A DNA stretch of 64,000 nt from Parabacteroides sp. (lineage in GTDB: Bacteria > Bacteroidota > Bacteroidia > Bacteroidales > Tannerellaceae), in the NCBI GenBank assembly GCA_019417325.1, contig DXVO01000009.1, positions 124,001 through 188,000 on the forward strand, read 5' to 3'. Positions within the stretch are counted from its first letter, which is position 1; the number at the start of each line of letters is the position of its first letter. The notes below the pieces were generated by a model, which saw only the letters and a list, made by a program, of their open reading frames with translations, had not been told where the DNA came from and ran no database searches. The translations under genes were made by a program, and so were the position numbers. This document shows positions 53,762 through 61,654 of this stretch, piece after piece.

Positions 53762-53957
53762 GTTAATAAATTTAATTAGATATAGCTTTTATGCTTCTTA
53801 GATTATCACTTCCTAATAAAAGAACACCTTAAAACGGATTTACCCCCAAAAAGAACATGTTAACATTATGTAATTTTTCAGTTTTGTTCCTTCTTTGTGG
53901 CTTTTATCTCAACATTTATCATAAATCCCTATAAAAAAAGACAGCAAGTAAATAAAA

Positions 53958-53987
53958 TAGCCCGTCCCCCTTTTGAGGAACAGGCTA
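53958..53987 (-). terminator. Intrinsic terminator after the sulfatase
   Basis: On the minus strand TAGCCTGTTCCTC-aaaa-GGGGGACGGGCTA followed by TTTTATTT, just downstream of the sulfatase stop codon. Confidence 0.75.
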
Positions 53988-54013
53988 CTATGTATTAACG
54001 CAACTACTAAACA

Positions 54014-55444
54014 TTACAAATCATGACGTTCTTTTCCTTGGACTAATCCTGGTTCACGACGTTCCGTTCCTTTTACACGAGTCAAATTGTCTCCTAATTC
54101 CTGACGTTTCTGATCTGCTATTTTCATCAATTTAGCAGCCACTTCAGGATATTGTGAAATTACATCATAACGTTCACCTGGATCACGGCGCAGATCATAT
54201 AGCTCCGCTTTTTGTATTTCAAGATTTGTCAATTTCCCCGGCTGCCCGTCATTACCCGGAACATAAGCACCATAAGTTACATACTTATGAGGAAATACAA
54301 GTTTAAACATACCGTCCGTTACGGCTTCCAGGTCATTCTTATTATAATAGTAGACGAACGACTCGCGAGGATTAGTATCTTTCTCGCCTTTTATTAACGA
54401 CAGGATACTAACGCCATCTATCTTGCGGTCAGGCAGAGGAGCCCCGCTGATTTCTGCAAAAGTCGGAAATAAATCGATATTGGAGGCCAAGTTATTACAA
54501 GTTGTTCCCGGTTGTGTTTTTCCTTTCCAGTACATCAGGCAAGGAACCCGGTTACCACCATCGAATGTCGTTGCCTTTGCTTCGCGCAAACCTCCGGCAG
54601 ATCCTGCATGATTACCATAATTCGTCCAGGGACCGTTATCGGATGTCAATATGACTAATGTGTTTTCCTCCAATCCTAATTCCCGTAATGTTTTCATCAC
54701 TTCACCAACACTCCAGTCTATTTCCATCATCACATCCCCATACAAACCTTGCTGGCTTTTCCCCTTAAACTTATCGGAAACAGCAAGCGGAACATGCGGC
54801 ATATTATGTGCCAGATACAGGAAAAACGGTTTATTCTTATTTCTCTTAATAAAATCTACAGAATGCGTAGTATAGTCGGTAGTCAACCGGGTCTGGTCAG
54901 TATTATAACCAATGACTTTATTACCTTCATAAGTCGGCAGATCCGGGAAATTAAATATTTCTCCCTGCTGCGGATGATTAGGCCACATATCATTGGAATA
55001 AAGCAAACCATAATACTCATCAAATCCGTTCTGCAAAGGTAGGAACTGATATTGGCTACCTAAATGCCATTTGCCGAAAACAGCCGTACTATATCCTTTT
55101 TGTTTCAACAACTCCCCTAACGTCATCTCATCCGGATGGACACCATAATTAGAATCCGGTCCCGGCGCTCCAGCAAAACCGATACGGTTTGGATAACATC
55201 CTGTCAACAAACCTGCACGGGAAGCACCACTTATAGGCTGTCCAGCCAGGAAATGGGTAAAGCGAACCCCTTCGGCAGCCATTTGGTCTATATTCGGAGT
55301 TGTATAACCATAAGCACCATTATAAGAAAAATCACCATACCCGGCATCATCCAGATTTATAATAATAAAGTTTGTGTAGTTTGCCGCCATACCTGCTACT
55401 GAAAAAACAGATGCTGCGGAGATTAATAATAGTTTGTTGTCCAT
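54014..55444 (-). CDS. Exported sulfatase (type I, anSME-matured)
   Basis: 476 residues with a signal peptide (ISAASVFSVAGMAA). Alkaline-phosphatase-fold sulfatase: metal-binding IINLDDAGYGDFSY, maturation motif S-G-A-S-R at residues 72-76 (ISGASRAGLLTG), FGKWHLGS, and metal ligands in LTSDNGPW. Ser72 would be converted to formylglycine by anSME. The motif has Ala where the common form has Pro, an accepted anaerobic variant. Downstream of it on the same strand is GH38; together they suggest a sulfated mannose-containing substrate. The sulfatase subfamily cannot be set by eye. Confidence 0.9.
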   Translation of the reverse strand: MDNKLLLISAASVFSVAGMAANYTNFIIINLDDAGYGDFSYNGAYGYTTPNIDQMAAEGVRFTHFLAGQPISGASRAGLLTGCYPNRIGFAGAPGPDSNYGVHPDEMTLGELLKQKGYSTAVFGKWHLGSQYQFLPLQNGFDEYYGLLYSNDMWPNHPQQGEIFNFPDLPTYEGNKVIGYNTDQTRLTTDYTTHSVDFIKRNKNKPFFLYLAHNMPHVPLAVSDKFKGKSQQGLYGDVMMEIDWSVGEVMKTLRELGLEENTLVILTSDNGPWTNYGNHAGSAGGLREAKATTFDGGNRVPCLMYWKGKTQPGTTCNNLASNIDLFPTFAEISGAPLPDRKIDGVSILSLIKGEKDTNPRESFVYYYNKNDLEAVTDGMFKLVFPHKYVTYGAYVPGNDGQPGKLTNLEIQKAELYDLRRDPGERYDVISQYPEVAAKLMKIADQKRQELGDNLTRVKGTERREPGLVQGKERHDL

Positions 55445-55596
55445 AATATGATATTATAATGATTATTCACTCATCAAAGATATTTCATAAGGAAACTTAC
55501 AAAGGCAGACCGCCCTGCATTCTTTATTCTTTAGCAAAGGTATCAAACTTTTTCCATCAATGCTCATTCTATCAAAAGAAACACACTACAACAAAA

Positions 55597-55626
55597 AAGA
55601 CGTAACCCATTACTGAATCACGTCTT
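55597..55626 (-). terminator. Hairpin after tatC
   Basis: AAGACGT and ACGTCTT arms around a 16-nt loop, with TTTTTT following on the minus strand, 21 bp after the tatC stop. Confidence 0.65.
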
Positions 55627-55646
55627 CTTTATTCTTTTTCTATTAT

Positions 55647-56525
55647 TTATTCCGTTGCATTTGCAATTTCAGAACTTTCTTCGTCTTCTTCATCATCGTC
55701 CGGGTCTTCTTTCGGTGCTTTCTTCACAAAGAACGCACTCAATTCAAACAGACCGTATAACGGGAAGAATACGATTCCTAACGTAAACGGGTCGCTACTC
55801 GGAGTAATAAATGCTGCAGCTACCAATAAACCAACCACAGCATGACGCCGGTATTTATGGAACAATGACCTGTTTATTAAACCTATCTGAGATAACAACC
55901 AGGAGACTAAAGGCATTTCGAAAACAATTCCCATGATAAAAATCAACATAAGGAAATTGTCCATATAAGAATCCAGAGATACCTGTTCGATAATGTCAGC
56001 ACTCAATGAATACGTTGCCAAGAAACGCAATGTCATCGGAAATACCATGAAATACCCCACAGCACATCCGATAAAGAACATAATGGTTCCCAACAAAAAT
56101 ACCCAACGGACATTCTTCTTCTCATTTTCATATAAAGCCGGACTGATAAACTTCCAAATTTCCCACATAAGATAAGGGAAAGTAAGAACCAGAGCCAACC
56201 AGAAAGAAGTAGTCATGTGAGTAAAAAACTGAGATGCCAACCTGATATTGAAAACTTGCACATGAAAGTTATCGTTACAGAAATCAGGAAGTACATCGAA
56301 CCATGAGCTTACGCTGACAAGCCACTCATTTAGTCTGCACAACAGTCTGTAAAAAACAAAATCAGATGAGCAGGGAGCCATTATCACACTATCGAAAATA
56401 CCCCCGCTTCCGCGCATGAAGGCAAAACTACCGATAGTAAAAACAAAGAGCGCTAAAAAAGATCGAAATAAAGTCCAACGAAGTTCTTCCAGGTGGTCCC
56501 AGAATGACATTTCATCTTGTTGCAT
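55647..56525 (-). CDS. tatC: Sec-independent translocase subunit TatC
   Basis: Multispanning receptor of the twin-arginine export system. 292 residues. N-terminal MSFWDHLEELRWTLFRS is the TatC signature (HLEELR), with six membrane segments and FFIGCAVGYFMVFPMTLRFL in the middle. An insertion of about 60 residues in the first periplasmic loop (FVFYRLLCRLNEWLVSVSSWFDVLPDFCNDN region) is typical of Bacteroidota. The C-terminal tail is acidic (DDDEEDEESSE). It follows tatA by 5 bp. No tatB is present, as is usual here. Confidence 0.95.
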   Translation of the reverse strand: MQQDEMSFWDHLEELRWTLFRSFLALFVFTIGSFAFMRGSGGIFDSVIMAPCSSDFVFYRLLCRLNEWLVSVSSWFDVLPDFCNDNFHVQVFNIRLASQFFTHMTTSFWLALVLTFPYLMWEIWKFISPALYENEKKNVRWVFLLGTIMFFIGCAVGYFMVFPMTLRFLATYSLSADIIEQVSLDSYMDNFLMLIFIMGIVFEMPLVSWLLSQIGLINRSLFHKYRRHAVVGLLVAAAFITPSSDPFTLGIVFFPLYGLFELSAFFVKKAPKEDPDDDEEDEESSEIANATE

Positions 56526-56530
56526 TTCCT

Positions 56531-56725
56531 TTATTTCTTATCTGTATCGTCTATTTTAATATCGTCTTCCAGTCCTTTTACACCGTCTTTAAAATTCTTC
56601 ACACCTTTACCAATACCCTTCATCAATTCAGGTATTTTCTTGCCACCAAACAATAATAATACAACAATGGCGATAATGATAATTTCGCCTGTTCCTAAAT
56701 TTCCAAGAAATAGCAATTCACTCAT
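56531..56725 (-). CDS. tatA: Twin-arginine translocase subunit TatA
   Basis: 64 residues. One membrane segment (GTGEIIIIAIVVLLLFGG), the hinge FGGKKIPELMKGIGKGVKNF, and a charged tail. Forms the export pore with TatC, encoded immediately downstream. This is the normal minimal TatA-TatC pair of Bacteroidota. Divergent from fabD. Confidence 0.94.
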   Translation of the reverse strand: MSELLFLGNLGTGEIIIIAIVVLLLFGGKKIPELMKGIGKGVKNFKDGVKGLEDDIKIDDTDKK

Positions 56726-56817
56726 GATATTATATAAATTAATCGTTAATGTTTTCGTTTTATACGGGACAAAGATACAATTTGTAACGAATAGTACCCT
56801 ATCTATTCTAATTTTAT

Positions 56818-56825
56818 TACCTTTG
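56818..56825 (+). promoter_or_regulatory. -7 box upstream of fabD
   Basis: TACCTTTG fits TAnnTTTG exactly and is followed by GCA, as often seen; it lies 41 bp before the fabD ATG. No clear -33 element. Confidence 0.5.
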
Positions 56826-56865
56826 CACCGTCTTAAAAAACTGAAATTAGAAAAAGATTAGAACG

Positions 56866-57747
56866 ATGAAAGCGTATGTATTTCCCGGTCAGGGAGCACA
56901 GTTTGTCGGAATGGGAAAAGACCTTTACGATAACAATCCCCTTGCAAAAGAGATGTTTGAGAAAGCCAATGAAATCCTTGGTTTCCGTATCACAGACCTG
57001 ATGTTCGCAGGAACTGACGAAGATCTGAGACAAACTAAAGTTACACAACCTGCCATTTTCTTACATTCTGTCATCCTTGCTAAAACATTAGGTGACCAGT
57101 TCAAACCCGATATGACAGCCGGTCATTCATTAGGAGAATTCTCTGCACTTGTTGCTGCCGGAGCTCTTTCTTTCGAAGATGGCTTGGTATTGGTATCCAA
57201 ACGTGCAATGGCAATGCAGAAAGCATGCGAAGCAACTCCTTCTACTATGGCTGCTGTTTTAGCTTTGCCGGATGAAAAAGTTGAAGAAATTTGCGCAAGC
57301 ATTGAAGGCGAAGTTGTTGTTTGTGCTAACTACAACTGCCCGGGACAGCTGGTTATTTCCGGTTCAATCCCAGGGATAGACGCTGCTTGTGAAAAGATGC
57401 TGGCTGCCGGTGCCAAGCGTGCATTGAAGCTGAAAGTGGGTGGTGCATTCCACTCTCCTCTGATGGAACCGGCTCGTACAGAATTAGCTGCTGCTATCGA
57501 AGCTACACTCATCAAAACTCCGTCTTGCCCGGTTTATCAGAATGTAAGTACAAAAGGCGAAACCTGTCCGGAAACAATCAAAGCAAACTTGATTGCCCAA
57601 TTAACAGCTCCGGTTCGTTGGACACAGAGCGTACAAAATATGATCGCTGATGGCGCTACCCATTTTGTCGAATTAGGTCCGGGTGCTGTGCTGCAAGGAT
57701 TGGTAAAAAAAATCAACAAAGAAGTAACAACAGAAGGTATGCAATAA
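56866..57747 (+). CDS. fabD: Malonyl CoA-acyl carrier protein transacylase
   Basis: Loads malonyl groups onto ACP for fatty-acid synthesis; cytoplasmic. 293 residues. Begins AYVFPGQGAQFVGMG, nucleophile Ser88 in AGHSLGEFSALV, catalytic His in GGAFHSPLM near residue 195, and the Gln/Arg segments of the acyl-binding pocket (SKRAMAMQKA). Single gene with its own promoter; followed by a double hairpin at 57767-57821. It is divergent from tatAC. Confidence 0.95.
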   Translation: MKAYVFPGQGAQFVGMGKDLYDNNPLAKEMFEKANEILGFRITDLMFAGTDEDLRQTKVTQPAIFLHSVILAKTLGDQFKPDMTAGHSLGEFSALVAAGALSFEDGLVLVSKRAMAMQKACEATPSTMAAVLALPDEKVEEICASIEGEVVVCANYNCPGQLVISGSIPGIDAACEKMLAAGAKRALKLKVGGAFHSPLMEPARTELAAAIEATLIKTPSCPVYQNVSTKGETCPETIKANLIAQLTAPVRWTQSVQNMIADGATHFVELGPGAVLQGLVKKINKEVTTEGMQ

Positions 57748-57766
57748 AAGCCTTGCTAACACCAAG

Positions 57767-57821
57767 CCATAGTTATGATTTTTCCAATTCATAACTATGG
57801 TTTTGGAAAATCATAACTATG
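57767..57821. terminator. Mutually exclusive hairpins after fabD
   Basis: The 11-mer CATAGTTATGA occurs at 57768-57778 and twice as its inverse (57789-57799 and 57811-57821). The first copy can pair with the second (12-bp stem) or with the third (about 19 bp, adding TTTTTCCAA/TTGGAAAA). It probably ends both fabD and the convergent membrane-protein gene. Confidence 0.65.
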
Positions 57822-57846
57822 AATCGGAAAAAGGACAAGTAGCCGT

Positions 57847-58626
57847 TCATTCATTTATCCGGCTTATAACAGCCCCCAGCTTCAAATTTAATTCTTCCAT
57901 TTGCTTATCATAAGCATCCGTATCTTCCTCCACAGCTTTAGTAATCAGTTTACATATTTCAACTCGAATCTGACAGTATTCACGTAGCAAGCTATTATAT
58001 TCCTGGAACTCGGAAGGTATATTCTCTATCCTGTCCAGTTCTTTCAGCAAATCCATATTTTCCTGCAGCTTAGGAATACTGACTGTCTCTATATGCTCAA
58101 GCACCTGCTTAGCCGGTTTGTTATCCATCATATCATAAAACTCGAGTGACAAGGCATCATTTTGGTCAAACCGGTCTATTTGGGTATTGTACTGCTCTAT
58201 ATCCCAATTATTCAAACGTTTTTCTTCCCAATATGCACCTCCCAACAACACGGCAAAGATGATTGCACAACAGACTGTCCCCACTCCTGCAGCTCGCCAA
58301 TTTGAATAAAATAGGTTACCCGCAGCCTGATGGGCAGCCAAATCTTTTCCTTGTATTTTTTCTACTATCAGATAAATAATAGCTGTATAGATTGTCGGAA
58401 CTACAATATTGGGTATCTTATCCAGTACGGATTCGGGTATCAGAAATACACTGCTAAAAATCAAGATAGTAGAGAGGATGCCAATAATCAAGGCATAAAG
58501 CCCCTGTTGCTCCCGTTCCAATACTATACAATTCTTACGTACTAAAATACCGGCCGCAAGGGGACCTCCGAAAAAGGTTGCCACAGTAATTGCCTTTTGG
58601 GAGTAGAGCTTTTTATTTTCTTCCAT
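57847..58626 (-). CDS. Hypothetical polytopic membrane protein
   Basis: 259 residues that I cannot assign. Four membrane segments are visible: about residues 14-28 (VATFFGGPLAAGILV), 43-63 (LYALIIGILSTILIFSSVF), 74-88 (IVVPTIYTAIIYLIV) and 113-128 (GVGTVCCAIIFAVLLGG). An acidic coiled-coil-prone soluble C-terminal half follows (VLEHIETVSIPKLQENMDLL; EEDTDAYDKQMEEL). It lies between fabD and an Fpg-like gene without operon partners. No catalytic motif is apparent. Confidence 0.65.
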   Translation of the reverse strand: MEENKKLYSQKAITVATFFGGPLAAGILVRKNCIVLEREQQGLYALIIGILSTILIFSSVFLIPESVLDKIPNIVVPTIYTAIIYLIVEKIQGKDLAAHQAAGNLFYSNWRAAGVGTVCCAIIFAVLLGGAYWEEKRLNNWDIEQYNTQIDRFDQNDALSLEFYDMMDNKPAKQVLEHIETVSIPKLQENMDLLKELDRIENIPSEFQEYNSLLREYCQIRVEICKLITKAVEEDTDAYDKQMEELNLKLGAVISRINE

Positions 58627-58791
58627 ATAAGAGTTTTTATTTAAAACAAAAATAGAAAACTATATTTATTATTCATAAGATTATACTTTTTAATATTGAA
58701 ACACAAAGACAATACGAATAGAGTTCCGTAATGTAAATATTTATATGTTTGTATTTTAATTGAGAAATTTCCAAATACAATTAATTAGAAT

Positions 58792-59625
58792 ATGATTGAA
58801 GCACCGGAAGCCCTTTATATCTCCGAACAGCTAAACCGGACGATAAAAGGGAAAGAGATTACATTTGTCAGTGCCGGATTTACTCCGCATAAGTTTGCCT
58901 GGTATTACGGTGATCCGCAAAATTATGAAGGAATGCTCCTTCATAAACGAATAGGAAGGGCACACGCTTATGGGGGATTAATTGAAATCGAAGTAGAAGA
59001 TGTTCGTTTATTATTAGGCGATGGCATAAACTTACGTTTCTACCAACCCGGGGCAAAAATTCCGGAGAAACATCAACTATTAATCGGATTTGAAGATGAA
59101 AGTTGCCTGGTGGGTTCAGTCCGTATGTACGGAGCCGTATGTTGTTTTCCTGTAGAATCTTTTGAATGTAGTTTCTCTCCATACCGGGATGGAGCCAAAA
59201 ACAAACCGCAGGTTATGTCGGAGGCTTTTACATTGGAATATTTCCTTAGCCTGATAAACAGTGAAGAGAAACAAAAAAAATCAGCAAAGGCATTTCTTGC
59301 CACCGAACAAACGATTCCAGGGCTTGGGAACGGAGTTTTACAAGATATCCTGTTTAATGCCCGGATACACCCCAAAACCCGTATCAATACATTAAATGCA
59401 GAACAAAAAGAAAATATATTTCATTGTATGAAGTCAACCTTGAACCAAATCTATCAGGCTGGCGGACGTAATTCGGAAACGGATTTGTTCGGGAAAAGTG
59501 GAAGCTATATTCCTGTCCTATCCAAAGAGACCAACAACAAACCCTGCCCTGTCTGCGGGGAAGCTATCCGGAAAGAAAGTTACATGGGAGGCAGTATTTA
59601 TTATTGCTTCGAGTGCCAGAAATAA
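58792..59625 (+). CDS. Fpg/Nei-family DNA glycosylase-like protein lacking the catalytic Pro2
   Basis: 277 residues. The fold marks are present: helix-two-turn-helix TIPGLGNGVLQDILFNARIHP near residues 176-196, and a C-terminal zinc finger with four cysteines (CPVCGEAI...YYCFECQ). The N-terminus reads MIEAPEALYISEQL, whereas active Fpg and Nei begin MPE with the N-terminal proline as nucleophile. The ATG has no in-frame alternative that would restore Pro2. It is probably a divergent branch of the family seen in Bacteroidota and Firmicutes, with altered chemistry or a DNA-binding role; activity is uncertain. Confidence 0.85.
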   Translation: MIEAPEALYISEQLNRTIKGKEITFVSAGFTPHKFAWYYGDPQNYEGMLLHKRIGRAHAYGGLIEIEVEDVRLLLGDGINLRFYQPGAKIPEKHQLLIGFEDESCLVGSVRMYGAVCCFPVESFECSFSPYRDGAKNKPQVMSEAFTLEYFLSLINSEEKQKKSAKAFLATEQTIPGLGNGVLQDILFNARIHPKTRINTLNAEQKENIFHCMKSTLNQIYQAGGRNSETDLFGKSGSYIPVLSKETNNKPCPVCGEAIRKESYMGGSIYYCFECQK

Positions 59626-59637
59626 AATAAAAAACAA

Positions 59638-59662
59638 CGCTGTATGTCTGAGATATACAGCG
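59638..59662. terminator. Bidirectional terminator
   Basis: CGCTGTAT and ATACAGCG arms with a 9-nt loop between convergent genes; A-rich on the left and T/A-rich on the right. Confidence 0.7.
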
Positions 59663-59695
59663 CTGTAAACATTTATATAATATGGAGAGTGTAAC

Positions 59696-61615
59696 TTACT
59701 TCATATTCCACCACAAGGAAGTAGACACCAAATCCTGACCTCCCAACAATTTCAAAGCCTGATTATAACCTGCTTGATTGTTTGTCTGGATATTTGCCGG
59801 ATAACGATAACGCTTCGGATAAAATTCCAGACGGCATTCTTTAGAAGTCGCCACTGTCAGAGGGACCTGGTTCAATGGGTTATAGTCTTTTTCTACAGCC
59901 TGGTTTTCAAAGAACGGCAAACCGAGACGACGATGATCGCTCCATACTTCTTCCGGTAGCCAAGGCATTTGAGCCAGATATTTTTGAGTAATGATTTTTG
60001 TCAACGCATCATTATTATAAGCTCCACCTCTGTAAATAGAGTTTTTCGGATAGGTATAAGTTTGTGTTTTATTTTCCTTTGTATAAGGATCCACATAATT
60101 AATTGAATAAGGTTGAGCTTCCTGGGTATGGTCGAAACTTACAGAAGTCCCGACACGGTTATAATCCGTAGACGACAGATAATTTCCAACCTGGCTCAAC
60201 AATCCATGATATTCAAAACTGGAAGTAACACCACTCTCATAATTTGATTTGGCAGTACCCGGAACATTCCATCCTTTTACTGCAGCCTCAGCCAATAAGA
60301 AATAACTTTCCCAAGGACCAAAGAACACACGTTTTTTTGTACTCAGACGGTATTGTTTTGAGAGAGATGGATAATTGTAATTCTTTCCGGTTAATGCACT
60401 AACCAAACCACCTTTCACATCCCATTCGCCGGCAACCCAGGTTTCCCAGGTATATTTCGGATTAATAGTCAACATCGGTGTCGTATTATCATTCGGATCA
60501 AGCAAAGCAACTGGACCAACTTCACTGGCTGCACCGATATAATCCGAATAAATCACACCATCATCCCAACCTACCACACTAAACAATTTAGGAGCACGCG
60601 GGTCTACATACTGAGGAACCCCGTCAAAATAGAAACCAGCACAAGGATCATTCGTTGTCAATGGGAAATGTTTATTCAGATATAAACCTAAATATGTATG
60701 CGGGTCTTTCAAATGGCTTTTCAAAGAATCAGGAAGTGGAAACTCTTCGCCGCCAAGTCCTACCACCAGGTTCTTATAGGTAACAGACATAGCCTGACCG
60801 TTCCACGGGCGGGACATTACGCTGGTCAAATCGCCCCAACCATCCTTTTCCTGTACGGCTGCTATTTCTGCAAGTGAAGAAATATAGCCTTTAGAAGCTG
60901 CATCTTCAAATTCCGCTTTAGCCAATTCCGGTGCTACTCCCGAGATACGCATAGCGAATCGCATGCGCAAAGAGTTTGCATATTTCTTCCACATATTGAC
61001 ATCTCCGCCATAAAATGCATCTTCGGCAGCCATTGGTGTCATTGTGATGGAAGGGTCGAGCGCGGCCTCCGCTTCTTTCAACTCTTTCAAAATGAACGTA
61101 TAGATTTCTTCCACACTGTTATATTCGGCAGGAACACCGGAAAAAGCATCCAAAGCTGGGATAGGTCCGAAGCCATCCGACACTTCCGAATTCAAATATG
61201 CGCGCCAGATACGTGCCATCTGTACTACATTTTTATAATAAGGATACAGGTCGCCTTCACCTTCTTTTATCTTTTTTTCTCCCAACTGAACAGCTTTTGT
61301 TGCTGCATTCAGCCATTTTACGGAATAGTCATTACTCAGATAAAGAGTGATATAATCATTATTATCCGTTCCGATAGTAAAACCACTACCCCTGTTAAAA
61401 CGGGAAGCACGGTTCCATGTCAGGATAAACATACGTTCTGCGATTTCCGGATTCATCTGGTCGCCTATGATTGAAGAATTCAGGAACCACTCAGGCTTCA
61501 CTTTACTTTCATCCACCTGGTTCGGGTCTTCATTCAACTCCTGGAAATCACTACAGGAGGAAAATAAAGCGGCTGCTGAGAAAAAGCCTGCCAGTAATAT
61601 ATTTTTCGTATTCAT
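59696..61615 (-). CDS. SusD/RagB-like outer-membrane lipoprotein (SusD-like_2 type)
   Basis: 639 residues, lipobox AAALFSSC with Cys21. Mature start SDFQELNEDPNQVDESKVKPEWFLN is diagnostic of the SusD-like_2 branch, as are YTFILKELKEAEAALD, MWKKYANSLRMRFAMRISG, and the C-terminal LPEEVWSDHRRLGLP with YPKRYRYP. It works with the SusC-type receptor encoded just upstream on the same strand (39-bp gap). The bound ligand is unknown and no enzyme genes are visible beside the pair. Confidence 0.92.
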   Translation of the reverse strand: MNTKNILLAGFFSAAALFSSCSDFQELNEDPNQVDESKVKPEWFLNSSIIGDQMNPEIAERMFILTWNRASRFNRGSGFTIGTDNNDYITLYLSNDYSVKWLNAATKAVQLGEKKIKEGEGDLYPYYKNVVQMARIWRAYLNSEVSDGFGPIPALDAFSGVPAEYNSVEEIYTFILKELKEAEAALDPSITMTPMAAEDAFYGGDVNMWKKYANSLRMRFAMRISGVAPELAKAEFEDAASKGYISSLAEIAAVQEKDGWGDLTSVMSRPWNGQAMSVTYKNLVVGLGGEEFPLPDSLKSHLKDPHTYLGLYLNKHFPLTTNDPCAGFYFDGVPQYVDPRAPKLFSVVGWDDGVIYSDYIGAASEVGPVALLDPNDNTTPMLTINPKYTWETWVAGEWDVKGGLVSALTGKNYNYPSLSKQYRLSTKKRVFFGPWESYFLLAEAAVKGWNVPGTAKSNYESGVTSSFEYHGLLSQVGNYLSSTDYNRVGTSVSFDHTQEAQPYSINYVDPYTKENKTQTYTYPKNSIYRGGAYNNDALTKIITQKYLAQMPWLPEEVWSDHRRLGLPFFENQAVEKDYNPLNQVPLTVATSKECRLEFYPKRYRYPANIQTNNQAGYNQALKLLGGQDLVSTSLWWNMK

Positions 61616-61654
61616 AATTCTTTCGTTTCTTTTTTATTAATCCTTGCTTATGCC

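Noticed and set aside
53762..54013. Regulatory RNA between GH38 and the sulfatase
   Set aside because: Apart from the terminator at 53958-53987 the sequence is AT-rich without conserved structure that I can recognise.
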